From Roseibium aggregatum (lineage in GTDB: Bacteria > Pseudomonadota > Alphaproteobacteria > Rhizobiales > Stappiaceae): a stretch of DNA of 64,000 nucleotides. The position numbers were made by a program, and so were the translations under genes. The stretch is from positions 62,001-126,000 of the forward strand of contig NZ_JABFCZ010000019.1 in assembly GCF_014692675.1 (NCBI RefSeq), in the 5' to 3' direction. The notes beneath the pieces were generated by a model that was not told where the DNA came from, ran no database searches, and saw only the letters and a program-made list of their open reading frames with translations. Below, piece by piece: positions 7,820 through 18,715 of this stretch. The first letter of the stretch is position 1, and each line of letters opens with the position of its first letter.

Positions 7820-8074
7820 ATGTCCGATATCAGACTATCCAAGGAAGATCACGCCTGGCTGGCCGAATGCATCCGGAGCTATTTCGAGACGGAGCTGGAT
7901 CAGGAAATCGGCAACATGGATGCCGGCTTCCTGATCGACTTTTTCGCCGAAACAGCCGGCCCCGTGTTCTACAACCAGGGCCTGCGTGACGCCCAGGCCC
8001 TGCTGAGCCGCAAACTGGAAGATGTCGCCGACGAACTGTCGGCAATGGAAAAACTGTTGCCTTCCCGGCGCTAG
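7820..8074 (+). CDS. DUF2164 family protein
   Basis: An 84-residue soluble protein with the DUF2164 pattern: an N-terminal KEDHAWLAECIRSYFETELDQEIG segment, then GFLIDFFAETAGPVFYNQGLRDA. The family is small, widespread and of unknown function. Length is typical. The ATG at 7820 follows the membrane protein gene by 55 bases, with a GGAG ribosome site before it. Nothing nearby suggests a role. Confidence 0.85.
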   Translation: MSDIRLSKEDHAWLAECIRSYFETELDQEIGNMDAGFLIDFFAETAGPVFYNQGLRDAQALLSRKLEDVADELSAMEKLLPSRR

Positions 8075-8312
8075 AACGCTGGCAGATGTGATCGGACCAG
8101 CCCTGGCCGGATCCGGACGATTGCGACCTAATTCTTCTGCAAAAAATCGGATGACTTAGGTAAATTTACTACGTAATTTTCAAAATATTGAAACAATAAA
8201 AGCTTGGTTGAGCAATCACCAAGAAGCAACTTTCATTAAACGAATGTTCAGCATTCTGAAAAATACTTGAAAACAATGTCTTATTATTCTTGAGCGCTGG
8301 AGCCATCATCTG

Positions 8313-10343
8313 ATGCTTGCCTTGAATTTCTTCGACCGTTTCACCCTGCGCAAACGGGTAACGGCGCTCGCAACCTGTGCGATCCTTGGCTTCGTCGCGA
8401 TCGGCGTCGTTCAGTTCTGGACGGACAGAAAAAGCGAAAAGACCTCCTCCGACTATGCCGCCACGGATGCGGCCTATGAGAAACTGACCCAGCTTGAGCG
8501 GCTCATTCTCACACTGAGGGTTGCGGAGCAGAATCTGCGCGCCGAACGGCATGCGGATACTCTCCCGGGGGTTGCATCGGCGGAAGCGGATGTAAACCGG
8601 CAGCTCGCCAGGGTTCACGACGACCCGACCCTGACCGCCATCGAGCCGGAACTGGCATCGGCCCTGAAAACCTATCTCGGCGCTCTTGAGGACTATTCCA
8701 GCATCCTGTCACAACTCGGCTACCGCGACCGGCAGAGCGTGCAGATCACGGAAGAAGGCCAGGCAGGCATCGACAGCCCGACCGGCTTTACCGTCGACCT
8801 GAGCAATGCGGTGGCCAAACTGGCAACGCGCATTTCGGAAGAACTGGAATTCGACGACCAGGCCGCCGTCTTTGGTGTCAACGCAGCCTTTGAAGGGATC
8901 CGCCGCGATATCCTGATGCTCGTCAACCAGGCGGATGGCTCCTATGTCACCCTGATCGAACAGAAGTTCGCGGAGCTTCGGGATCTGCTCAAGAACGAGG
9001 ATCTGGATCCCGATTTCGCCGCAACCTCAAACGGCCTTATCGACGCGCTTCAGACCCACCTCGACAATCTGGGAAAAGCCGAACTGGCGCTGGCACAGGC
9101 CGGCGACACGATCAACGCCAGTTACGACCGGCTCAATCAGGATCTGGCGGAAGTCCTGGCCGGCACGAGCGAACAGGCGAACCGCATTCGCGGCGTCATG
9201 AACGACGAACGCGCCCTCCTGTCGGGTCTGATTTTCGCCGTGGTCATCTTCACCCTGGTTGCCGTAATCGCCGCAAGCGTCCTGATCGTGCGCAGCGTCA
9301 GCCGGAACCTCGCTGATATCACCGGCGCGACCGCCGAACTGGCGGATGGAAACGTGGACTGCGACATCCCCTATACGGGACACAAGACGGAGATCGGCGC
9401 CCTGGCAAGAGCCTTGACCGTCTTCCAGGAAAACGCGCGTCAGCGGCTGCGCCTTGAAGCCGATGCGGAAGCGGAAAACGATGCGAAGGCGGCGCGCCAG
9501 CAGGAAATCGAAGCCTCGATCGCGGACTTCAAGAGCGATATCCTGCAGCTTCTCTCCACCGCGAGCGAGACCGTCTCCGGCGCGCGCCATACGGCAAACG
9601 ACCTGCTGGAAGCCAACGACCGCAACGACGAGCAGGCCATTGCTGCGAACGAAGCCTCCCAGCAGGCCTCGACCAATGTCGAAACCGTCGCCGCCGCGAG
9701 CCAGCAGCTGAGCTCGTCCATCCAGGAAATTTCCGCCCAGATCGCCGCCACGTCCGCGCAGGTGGAAAGAGTCAGTGCGAGCGCCCAGGACACGAACAGG
9801 GATGTCGACGACCTGGCCCAGGCGGCGACCAAGATCGACGAAATCATCCTCTTGATCCAGGCGATTGCGGAACAGACCAATCTTCTCGCCCTCAACGCCA
9901 CGATCGAGGCGGCCCGCGCCGGAGAACACGGCAAGGGTTTTTCCATCGTGGCCAGCGAGGTCAAGTCGCTTGCCAATCAGACCGCCAGCGCGACCGAGGA
10001 AATTTCCAGCCAGATCAAGGCGATCCAGCAGTCGAGCCGCTCCACCGTCTCGGCCATGACCGACATTGCCGACATTATCGGCGAAGTCCAGAACAACACC
10101 GTCGCCATTGCCGGGGCGATCGAGGAACAGACGACCGCAACCGGCGAAATCAGCCGGAATGTCCGGGAAGCGGCGGAACGCACCCGTGTGGTGGCGGACA
10201 CCATTTCCAGCCTGCAGGCAACGGCCGCTGCCGCCAAGACATCGGCCGGTCAGATCCGCGACGCCTCGGAAGGCATCGACGGCATCAACAACCAGGTGAA
10301 ATCTCGCATCGACGCCTTCCTGCGGAAGGTCGCGGCCGCCTGA
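8313..10343 (+). CDS. methyl-accepting chemotaxis protein
   Basis: A 676-residue transmembrane chemoreceptor. TM1 spans about residues 17-36, then a long helical periplasmic sensor (about 37-300) that looks like a helical bimodular type rather than PAS or Cache, TM2 at about 302-325, a HAMP domain (about 326-380), and the cytoplasmic signalling coiled coil. The CheA/CheW-binding hairpin tip is clear around residues 518-545 ([21 protein letters not shown]). It lacks a C-terminal CheR-docking pentapeptide, ending in FLRKVAAA. The ligand is unknown. The 238 bases upstream are AT-rich and contain a weak CtrA-like site (TTAA-N7-TTCA at 8236-8250). Confidence 0.93.
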   Translation: MLALNFFDRFTLRKRVTALATCAILGFVAIGVVQFWTDRKSEKTSSDYAATDAAYEKLTQLERLILTLRVAEQNLRAERHADTLPGVASAEADVNRQLARVHDDPTLTAIEPELASALKTYLGALEDYSSILSQLGYRDRQSVQITEEGQAGIDSPTGFTVDLSNAVAKLATRISEELEFDDQAAVFGVNAAFEGIRRDILMLVNQADGSYVTLIEQKFAELRDLLKNEDLDPDFAATSNGLIDALQTHLDNLGKAELALAQAGDTINASYDRLNQDLAEVLAGTSEQANRIRGVMNDERALLSGLIFAVVIFTLVAVIAASVLIVRSVSRNLADITGATAELADGNVDCDIPYTGHKTEIGALARALTVFQENARQRLRLEADAEAENDAKAARQQEIEASIADFKSDILQLLSTASETVSGARHTANDLLEANDRNDEQAIAANEASQQASTNVETVAAASQQLSSSIQEISAQIAATSAQVERVSASAQDTNRDVDDLAQAATKIDEIILLIQAIAEQTNLLALNATIEAARAGEHGKGFSIVASEVKSLANQTASATEEISSQIKAIQQSSRSTVSAMTDIADIIGEVQNNTVAIAGAIEEQTTATGEISRNVREAAERTRVVADTISSLQATAAAAKTSAGQIRDASEGIDGINNQVKSRIDAFLRKVAAA

Positions 10344-10357
10344 TCGGTTCCAGGTGT

Positions 10358-11161
10358 TTACGCCACCTTGCGCCGTTCCAGTTTGGGCGCGTGGCCATAG
10401 CGGCGCGAAAAGGCCCTGGAAAAGGCCGCTGCACTCGAGAAGCCGCACATGCGGGCAACGATCTTGACCGGGCTGCCGCCTTCCAGCTCCGCCCGGGCAA
10501 TTTCCAGCCGCCAGTTGGATAGGTAAACCCCGGGCGTCGTTCCGACGACATCCTTGAACGTCAGCGCAAATTGCGTGCGCGACATGCCCCCGGTCTCCGC
10601 CATCCTCTCCAGGGCCCACTGTCCGTCCGGTTCTTCGTGAAGCGCGACCAGGACGGGGGCGAGCCGGGGATGGGCGAGCCCAGCCAGAAGCCCCACATCG
10701 GCTGCCCCGCATTCCAGCGCGTGGCGCAGGAGACGGATCACCACCACCTCGCACAACCGGTGAAACACGGCCTGTCCGCCGCAGCGCGGATCGGTCACCT
10801 CCTCGATGAGCGGCATCACCGCCGCCTCCAGATAAGGGGCGTCTGCGAGCGGAACGGAAATGCATTTCGGTAACGCTTCGACCAGGTGGTCTCCCGCCCC
10901 GCTGATCCCGATAAAGGCCGATACCTCGACCGCCTCGCCGTCCCCGCGCATTTCGGCACGGCAGCAAGGATCGGTTTCACTGCGTTTGGGAACAAAGACC
11001 AGACGCCGGGTTTCGCCGCCATTCCGGAACACGAAGAAATTCGCGGTGGGAACCTGGGCAATGCCGGCGGGAGCAATCACGGCGGTCACACGAAACCGTT
11101 CAATCAATGACGACAGCCGGTCCAGCCCGCCGTCAAATCGCGCACGTGCAACGCTTCCCAT
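10358..11161 (-). CDS. AraC family transcriptional regulator
   Basis: A 267-residue regulator with an N-terminal cupin-like sensor domain (about residues 1-160) and a C-terminal double helix-turn-helix of the AraC/XylS family (about 165-265; MSRTQFALTFKDVVGTTP and RMCGFSSAAAFSRAFSRRYG). I take the ATG at 11161, which has a GGAG ribosome site six bases upstream; an upstream in-frame codon at 11191 is less likely. It is divergent from a peroxiredoxin-like gene, with an imperfect inverted repeat between them, so it probably regulates that gene. Convergent with the chemoreceptor. Confidence 0.9.
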   Translation of the reverse strand: MGSVARARFDGGLDRLSSLIERFRVTAVIAPAGIAQVPTANFFVFRNGGETRRLVFVPKRSETDPCCRAEMRGDGEAVEVSAFIGISGAGDHLVEALPKCISVPLADAPYLEAAVMPLIEEVTDPRCGGQAVFHRLCEVVVIRLLRHALECGAADVGLLAGLAHPRLAPVLVALHEEPDGQWALERMAETGGMSRTQFALTFKDVVGTTPGVYLSNWRLEIARAELEGGSPVKIVARMCGFSSAAAFSRAFSRRYGHAPKLERRKVA

Positions 11162-11185
11162 TCCGTACTCCAAATCAATAAATAC

Positions 11186-11208
11186 GAACAAACGATTTCC
11201 GTCCGTTC
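11186..11208. promoter_or_regulatory. candidate operator between araC-type regulator and peroxiredoxin gene
   Basis: An imperfect inverted repeat, GAACAAACG at 11186-11194 and CGTCCGTTC at 11200-11208 (7 of 9 positions complementary, 5-base spacer). It lies in the 113-base divergent interval. The regulator and peroxiredoxin gene are the likely targets. Confidence 0.4.
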
Positions 11209-11274
11209 ATTATTCTCATTTTCGCGCTCATTGAAACTTATTTTGACCGATTGGTCCACAACAGGAGTTGAACC

Positions 11275-11811
11275 ATGCTCACCCCCCGTCAGGCCGTCCC
11301 GGACCTGGCCGTCGAAACCGTTGCCGGCGGCACGTTCGATCTGGCCAGCGAAAACCCGGAATTCGCAACACTTGTCGTGTTCTACCGCGGCCTTCACTGC
11401 CCGATCTGCGCCACCTATCTGAAGGAACTGGAACGTCTGACGCCCGAATTCGAAAAACGCGGCGTCAAGACCGTCGCCATATCCTCCGACAACGAGGACC
11501 GGGCCCGGCAGATGGCGGAGAAGGTCGGCGCCAGCACCCTGCGCTTCGGCTACGGCCTGCCGCTTTCCAAGGCGAAGGACTGGGGGCTCTTCATTTCCAC
11601 CAGCCGGGGATCCACGTCCATCGGCATCGACGAGCCGGCGCTTTTCTCTGAGCCCGGCGTGTTCCTCGTCCGCCCGGACAACACGCTCTATTTCTCCGCC
11701 ATCCAGACCATGCCGTTCAGCCGGCCGCATTTTCAGGAAATGGTGGGCGCGCTGGATTTCGTGCAGAAAAGCGACTACCCGGCCCGGGGCGAATACACCG
11801 GCGCGGTGTAA
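11275..11811 (+). CDS. AhpC/TSA-type peroxiredoxin-like protein
   Basis: A 178-residue thioredoxin-fold protein of the AhpC/TSA group. The active-site region reads VVFYRGLHCPICATYL, with Cys42 as probable peroxidatic cysteine and Cys45 three residues later, a CxxC arrangement that is closer to thioredoxin-like redoxins than to classical AhpC. The C terminus lacks an obvious resolving cysteine. It probably reduces peroxides or acts as a thiol-disulfide protein in the cytoplasm. An AGGAGTTG ribosome site precedes the ATG. It is divergent from an AraC regulator that likely controls it. Confidence 0.85.
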   Translation: MLTPRQAVPDLAVETVAGGTFDLASENPEFATLVVFYRGLHCPICATYLKELERLTPEFEKRGVKTVAISSDNEDRARQMAEKVGASTLRFGYGLPLSKAKDWGLFISTSRGSTSIGIDEPALFSEPGVFLVRPDNTLYFSAIQTMPFSRPHFQEMVGALDFVQKSDYPARGEYTGAV

Positions 11812-11934
11812 CCGGTTGCAAAGACCGAACCCGTCATCCGCGGTTCGACTTCCGGATCGCGGATAGATCCTTGTTCTTCAGGACGCTTCAACTGCTGGAG
11901 CATGATGAAAGAAACACGGAACCGGCGACACCCC

Positions 11935-12741
11935 CTACCGCGCGCAGGCATCGACACCGGCCGCGTTGGAAATGGCGATCAGTTCGGGGCGATATTCGAA
12001 ATGCATGGTGTCGTAATGGTACCAGCGCCCACCCCAGATAAAGCCGTGGCGCTCGAAGATCTCGACGATCTCCAGGGGCATCCGGTTCTTGTAGACCGGG
12101 ACATTGCCGGGCTTGCCCCCCGCCCAGCGCCAGTAGTCGGCATACGCGGTGTCGAGATCGATGGCTGCGCCGAAACTGTGGACCGACAAACGGTCCGTTC
12201 CGGCAATATTGCGCCAGTTGAAGGTGCCGGCACTCTTGAGCGCCGGACGGCGCAGCTTTTCCGGCAGGCTCTTCAGTTCGTCGCGAACCGCGACAAGAGC
12301 CTTGTCCACGCCGAAGGCCGTCGTGACCTGCAAAGGGCCGCCGAACCAGTCGATCGTCGTCAGCCGTCCGGCAACGTCCTTTCGGGACTTGCCGTAGAAC
12401 CGCGTCATCAGGTCCTGCGAGCGGATTCGTCCGGGATCGAAGTTGACGGCGGGCCGGGTCTCGCACGGCCCATGCGGATAGAGCTGGGACAGCATGTCCT
12501 CCACGTCCCCATCGGCCAGGGCTTCGGCATGGCTCTTGGCCTTGCCGTCGTCGATCACGATCGCAGGGCCGCCGTCCTTCAGGATCAACCGGTTGCCGTC
12601 CACATGGGAGAGGACGTCCGGATAGCTGGCGATCAGAACATCCAGCCGATCGCTCAAGCTGACCTCTGCGGCCTGAACGGGTCCGGACCAGACGGCTATC
12701 TGGCCCAGTGCCAGCAGTGAAATCAGAACGGACCGGATCAA
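11935..12741 (-). CDS. M15 family D-alanyl-D-alanine carboxypeptidase-like protein
   Basis: A 268-residue exported zinc peptidase-like protein. A signal peptide (residues 1-24, ending VQAAE) is followed by a mostly unassigned part and then the M15/VanY-type zinc motifs: SVHSFGAAID at 186-195 (the SxHxxGxAxD motif with His188 and Asp195) and HFEYRPE at 247-253. It should trim D-Ala from peptidoglycan or a related peptide in the periplasm. The start is a TTG at 12741 that overlaps the stop of the upstream gene (TTGA), a coupled arrangement; no other start keeps the signal peptide. Confidence 0.85.
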   Translation of the reverse strand: MIRSVLISLLALGQIAVWSGPVQAAEVSLSDRLDVLIASYPDVLSHVDGNRLILKDGGPAIVIDDGKAKSHAEALADGDVEDMLSQLYPHGPCETRPAVNFDPGRIRSQDLMTRFYGKSRKDVAGRLTTIDWFGGPLQVTTAFGVDKALVAVRDELKSLPEKLRRPALKSAGTFNWRNIAGTDRLSVHSFGAAIDLDTAYADYWRWAGGKPGNVPVYKNRMPLEIVEIFERHGFIWGGRWYHYDTMHFEYRPELIAISNAAGVDACAR

Positions 12742-13130
12742 TTGACGGTCACATTCACCGAATTCTCGTAGACCTCGACCCGGATCCAGACATTGTCATT
12801 GACGATCCGCCAGGCGGCGTTCGGGTCGATATAGCCGTTGAGGATCATCCGTTCCATGCGTCCCCGGTTGGCAATCGAGGCGAAGAACCGGTCACTTTCG
12901 TCGCCCCGGTCGCGAATCCCGAACTTGTGGAAGTTCGCCCGGTCCTGCCGGATGATCTGCCACGGTTCGCTCAGCCGCGCGCCTCTCGAATTGTAATGAT
13001 CGGCCGGGCCGAGAAAGGCGACATAGGTTTCAAGAAGCGGCCCCTGGGCCTGCGCGCCCGGCACGCCTGCGCCGGCCAGTCCGGCTGCAACGATCGCAGT
13101 TGCCGTCAGATTTCTCAATATGCGTTTCAT
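12738..13130 (-). CDS. small exported protein of unknown function
   Basis: A 130-residue protein with a signal peptide (MKRILRNLTATAIVAAGLAGAG, cleavage near AQA). I start it at the ATG at 13130, preceded by GGGGAG; upstream residues of the open frame would not fit a secreted protein. The mature part is short and shows no family I recognise. It lies directly upstream of the M15 peptidase gene, overlapping it by four bases, so the two are translationally coupled and probably act together in the periplasm. Confidence 0.7.
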   Translation of the reverse strand: MKRILRNLTATAIVAAGLAGAGVPGAQAQGPLLETYVAFLGPADHYNSRGARLSEPWQIIRQDRANFHKFGIRDRGDESDRFFASIANRGRMERMILNGYIDPNAAWRIVNDNVWIRVEVYENSVNVTVN

Positions 13131-13264
13131 GGGTCGCTCCCCTTCAGAACAGTTCGGAACAGAAGCTACACCGCACACTGCAATGTCCCGTTGATACGGA
13201 TCAACAAACACTGCCGAAGGCAAAGAATTCTGAAGTGAAGTCGGCCGATCAGAACTTCATCCGG

Positions 13265-13507
13265 TCAACGACCGCGCTTCCACGGTACGGTATTGGTATC
13301 CCAGAACGGCCGGCCGGCTTCGCGCAGGGCCATGTCACGGGTCAGGCCGATGTCGGCCAGCGCGTTATCCGGCAAATCGGCGAGCTGCTTGCGGGTCCGG
13401 GCCGCCTGGCGCCACAGGGCCACCTTCCGGACTCCGTAGGTCAGAAGGCTGACTATTGCCGCAGTTCTGGAGGTATGCGCGCTCCAGACGATATCGATCG
13501 AACTCAT
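13265..13507 (-). CDS. DUF1127 family protein
   Basis: An 80-residue basic protein with the DUF1127 core: RTRKQLADLPDNALADIGLTRDMALREAGRPFW. Short DUF1127 proteins in alphaproteobacteria have been tied to phosphate, carbon and RNA metabolism; this longer form has an extra N-terminal 30 residues with a hydrophobic stretch. It is divergent from the MocR regulator with only 101 bases between the two starts, so they share a control region with repeated AAAATTGT sequences. Confidence 0.88.
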   Translation of the reverse strand: MSSIDIVWSAHTSRTAAIVSLLTYGVRKVALWRQAARTRKQLADLPDNALADIGLTRDMALREAGRPFWDTNTVPWKRGR

Positions 13508-13525
13508 ATTGCACCTAGTATTGCT

Positions 13526-13604
13526 ACAATTTTGATAATTGGACTAATTGTCTCGGTTCAATCATATGAATTGACTCTAAAATTGTTGCAAGATACAAAA
13601 TTGT
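13526..13604. promoter_or_regulatory. MocR promoter with AAAATTGT repeats
   Basis: A -35 TTGACT (13571-13576) and -10 TACAAA (13594-13599) at 17-base spacing face the MocR gene. AAAATTGT occurs as two direct repeats at 13579-13586 and 13597-13604 (18-base phasing), the second overlapping the -10, and once inverted at 13526-13533 toward the DUF1127 gene. MocR-type regulators such as PdxR and GabR are known to bind direct repeats. The predicted start site (about 13605-13607) is at the ATG at 13609, suggesting a leaderless mRNA. Confidence 0.55.
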
Positions 13605-13608
13605 CACC

Positions 13609-15114
13609 ATGACAAATTGGATGCCTGATATTCCGGCCGGCAAAGGGCCGATGTACGTTCGCCTGGCAAATCGGATCGCCGATGACATTGTCACCGGCGC
13701 ACTGGCGGCCGGCGCGAAACTGCCGCCGCAACGCGATCTGGCCTATGATCTCGGAATTACGGTCGGCACCGTCGGCCGCGCCTATGCGCTGGTGCGCGAA
13801 CAGGGCCTTGTCAGTGGCGAGGTCGGCAGGGGCACCTATGTTCTCGGCAGCGCTCCGGATACCGACCTCGTCGAGGACCCGAAGCCGGACCTCAGATCAC
13901 CAACAAACGCCGTTCCAGCCACCACGGCGGCCTCCAGCACTGTCGCCTGGACCCAGATGGCAACATCCGTTACCGATCCGGGTTTTGCCGGAACGCGAAT
14001 CCCCGTACCCGCGACCGGCGCGATCCGCCTGGATTCCACCTCCGCGCCCGAAATCGGCCAGGCAGACGTCATCCGGGATCTGACGCTCCGGATCACCGCT
14101 GATTCGCCCTATGAAATCGCAAGTTACACCCGTGCTGTGCCGGACAGCTGGCGTCAGGCCGGTCAGCAATGGCTGACGCGCTCAGGCTGGCAGCCGCCGG
14201 AAGCGACCATTGTGCCGACCACGGGCGCCCAGGCGGCGATCATGGCGATCATTGCGGCGACCACCAATCCGGGCGACAGGGTCATTTTTGAGGAACTGAC
14301 CTACAGTTCCATCGCCCGCGGCGCCGCACTGTCCGGCCGGCAGATCGTCCAGGTCCCCCGCGACGACGAGGGGCCGTTGCCCGACGAACTCGACAGGGTC
14401 TGTTCCCAGAAGCACCCCAAGGTCCTGTTCCTGATGCCGACCATGCACAACCCGACGCTGGGAACCATGCCCGAAGAGCGGCGCAAGGCGATCGTCGCCG
14501 TGGCGCGGCAGCATAATCTCTGGCTCATCGAGGACGAGGTTTACGGTTCCCTGAGGGAGACCGCGCTCACACCGCTGGCGGCCTTGGCACCCGAACGCAC
14601 CTTCCACGTCGGCTCGCTGTCCAAGTCGGTGACCGCCGGTGTCCGCGGCGGCTGGGTGTCGAGCCCTCTTTCCCATGCCCAGCGCGTTTACACCGCCCAC
14701 AAGATGCTGACCGGCGGCATTTCCTTCCTGCTGGCGGAACTCTCCGCCCGACTGGTGCTTTCCGGCGCCGCCTCCGACTTCCGGCAAAAGGTTCTGGCGG
14801 AGATCGCGGCCAGACATGACCTGGTTCAGGCCTGTCTACCCGGCCATGACATGAATTCCGCCGCCGATGCCCCGTTTTTCTGGCTAAAGCTGCCTTCGCC
14901 CTGGCTTGCCGGCAATTTCAAGACCGCCGCCGCAGCGGCTCACGTCTTGATCGACGACGAAGACGAATTCAAGCCCGGGCGGACCGGTAATGTCTATCAC
15001 CGGGTCCGCATCGGCTTCAGCAATCCGCACACCCGGGAGGAAACTGCCCAGGCTCTGGAAGTCATCCGTCAGCTTCTGGAGGATTCCGGAGCCTGCTACG
15101 ACAGCTTTGAATAA
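13609..15114 (+). CDS. MocR-type GntR regulator with aminotransferase domain
   Basis: A 501-residue fusion of an N-terminal GntR winged helix-turn-helix (about residues 10-80; LPPQRDLAYDLGITVGTVGRAYALV) with a fold-type I PLP aminotransferase-like domain (about 110-500). The PLP-binding lysine is Lys339 in VGSLSKSVTAG. MocR proteins regulate pathways that involve PLP, amino acids or related amines. The ATG at 13609 has no ribosome site; the promoter lies directly upstream and the mRNA may be leaderless. It is divergent from the DUF1127 gene, which is a possible target along with itself. Confidence 0.93.
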   Translation: MTNWMPDIPAGKGPMYVRLANRIADDIVTGALAAGAKLPPQRDLAYDLGITVGTVGRAYALVREQGLVSGEVGRGTYVLGSAPDTDLVEDPKPDLRSPTNAVPATTAASSTVAWTQMATSVTDPGFAGTRIPVPATGAIRLDSTSAPEIGQADVIRDLTLRITADSPYEIASYTRAVPDSWRQAGQQWLTRSGWQPPEATIVPTTGAQAAIMAIIAATTNPGDRVIFEELTYSSIARGAALSGRQIVQVPRDDEGPLPDELDRVCSQKHPKVLFLMPTMHNPTLGTMPEERRKAIVAVARQHNLWLIEDEVYGSLRETALTPLAALAPERTFHVGSLSKSVTAGVRGGWVSSPLSHAQRVYTAHKMLTGGISFLLAELSARLVLSGAASDFRQKVLAEIAARHDLVQACLPGHDMNSAADAPFFWLKLPSPWLAGNFKTAAAAAHVLIDDEDEFKPGRTGNVYHRVRIGFSNPHTREETAQALEVIRQLLEDSGACYDSFE

Positions 15115-15275
15115 AGGCACCGTCTCTCAGGCACCTGACGATAAAAAGCGGCCAAATGTCTGCGTATTGGCCTGATTTGCCTCTCCCCTTCCCCGGTCTG
15201 ATCTGCTAAACCCTCCGCAAAACCGCCCCGGCGCTAGAGCATCGGGCGATAACCGCCGCAAAGATCCGGACCGAC

Positions 15276-17474
<2,199 letters not shown>

Positions 17475-17515
17475 CGGCCATGAGTGGGAATAGAGTGCGG
17501 GAAGGATAATAACAG

Positions 17516-17749
17516 ATGCCCATGGACGCGAATGAGATCGAGACCCTGATCAAGGCCGCTTTGCCCGACGCAAAGATCGAGATCCGCGATCTGGCCGGCG
17601 ACGGCGACCACTATGCAGCCAATGTCGTGTCGGAAGCCTTCCGCGGCATCAGCCGGGTGCAGCAGCACCAGCTTGTCTACAAGGCCCTGAAAGGCAACAT
17701 GGGCGGAGAGCTTCACGCACTCGCCCTGCAGACGTCGGCGCCGGACTAG
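17516..17749 (+). CDS. bolA: BolA family protein
   Basis: A 77-residue BolA/IbaG-like protein. It has the class-II KH-like core with the invariant C-terminal histidine in [10 protein letters not shown], the residue that helps hold a shared [2Fe-2S] cluster with a monothiol glutaredoxin. The next gene encodes such a glutaredoxin, so they are likely partners in iron-sulfur cluster trafficking and iron sensing. A GGAAGGA ribosome site precedes the start at 17516. An alternative ATG at 17522 would drop two residues. Confidence 0.92.
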   Translation: MPMDANEIETLIKAALPDAKIEIRDLAGDGDHYAANVVSEAFRGISRVQQHQLVYKALKGNMGGELHALALQTSAPD

Positions 17750-17814
17750 ATCCGGCCGCGCGTCAGTTCAGAAACAGCAACGAACGGCACCGGAAGCCAA
17801 AAGGACGGAACATC

Positions 17815-18147
17815 ATGAGCATCCAGGACTGGATCAAGAACGAAGTCGAAACCAACGATGTCGTGCTCTTCATGAAGGGCACCCCGAATTTCCCGCAGTG
17901 CGGGTTCTCCGGACAGGTCGTGCAGATCCTCGATTATGTCGGTGTGCCTTACAAGGGCATCAACGTTCTCGAAGACGACGATCTGCGCCAGGGCATCAAG
18001 GAATTCGCCAGCTGGCCGACCATCCCGCAGCTCTACATCAAGGGCGAATTCGTCGGCGGCTGCGACATCATCCGCGAGATGTTCCAGAACCAGGAACTCC
18101 AGGCAGCCTTTACCGAAAAAGGCATCGAGGTTCAGCAGAGCGCCTGA
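17815..18147 (+). CDS. grxD: monothiol glutaredoxin, Grx4 family
   Basis: A 110-residue monothiol glutaredoxin with the CGFS active site at residues 29-32 (FPQCGFSGQ) and the glutathione-binding [19 protein letters not shown] region. These proteins form [2Fe-2S]-bridged dimers or heterodimers with BolA and serve in iron-sulfur delivery. Length and motifs fit the Grx4/GrxD class. It follows bolA after 65 bases in the same direction and is closed by a strong terminator, marking the end of the purL-bolA-grxD unit. Confidence 0.95.
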   Translation: MSIQDWIKNEVETNDVVLFMKGTPNFPQCGFSGQVVQILDYVGVPYKGINVLEDDDLRQGIKEFASWPTIPQLYIKGEFVGGCDIIREMFQNQELQAAFTEKGIEVQQSA

Positions 18148-18178
18148 GGAAACGGGTCCACGGAATTCGTTTTTAAAG

Positions 18179-18205
18179 AAAGGGCGGACACCTTGTCCGC
18201 CCTTT
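18179..18205 (+). terminator. terminator after grxD
   Basis: A 12-bp perfect stem (AAAGGGCGGACA at 18179-18190, complement at 18194-18205) with a CCT loop, followed by GCTTTT. It lies 31 bases after the grxD stop and is a clear Rho-independent terminator. Confidence 0.88.
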
Positions 18206-18414
18206 GCTTTTGCCGACGGTCCACATTTCTCCACACCCGGACAGAGCATCCAAACCCGGCAATTTTTGCCGATTTCCTCGAATCGTCTATCATGAATGCG
18301 AGGTGAATGCCGGATTCAGGGTCAGTTCAGTCGTGTACCGCCATTCTCCGTTCATGACGCACAGGCAGACTGCTACCGTAAAGGCAGCTCGCCAAAGACA
18401 TGGGAACGGGGACT

Positions 18415-18687
18415 ATGAGGATTGTCACAGTTGCAGTCGCGGCAGCGGCCCTTGCCGGAGCGATCTATAGCTCGGCCTCCGGCCAGCAGAAGGACACCGA
18501 TCTCAGGCGCATCGACTGCTCCCGCATGACGGTATTCGCTCCCAGGAGCGGAACTTCGGCGGATGACGTGTGCCGCAGCTACGGCGGCGTGGCCAAGATC
18601 GGCGCAGCCCCCTCCGAGACCGGACTGGTGATCCTTGTCCGCAATCAGCCCATGGGCGGGTTTGACGGCCAGACCACCGTGCGTTAG
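18415..18687 (+). CDS. small exported protein of unknown function
   Basis: A 90-residue protein starting at the ATG at 18415, preceded by ACGGGGA. The N terminus is a signal peptide (MRIVTVAVAAAALAGAIYSSASG). The mature protein is about 65 residues with two cysteines (in RIDCSRM and DDVCRSYGG), possibly disulfide bonded in the periplasm. I recognise no family. It sits alone between grxD and ttcA, convergent with ttcA. Confidence 0.6.
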   Translation: MRIVTVAVAAAALAGAIYSSASGQQKDTDLRRIDCSRMTVFAPRSGTSADDVCRSYGGVAKIGAAPSETGLVILVRNQPMGGFDGQTTVR

Positions 18688-18715
18688 GCCACCATCCACC
18701 GCGACCTGTCAGACC

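Noticed and set aside
9027..10967. A 646-codon open frame opposite the chemoreceptor
   Set aside because: It mirrors the chemoreceptor and the AraC gene; composition is that of an antisense shadow, and no domain is seen.
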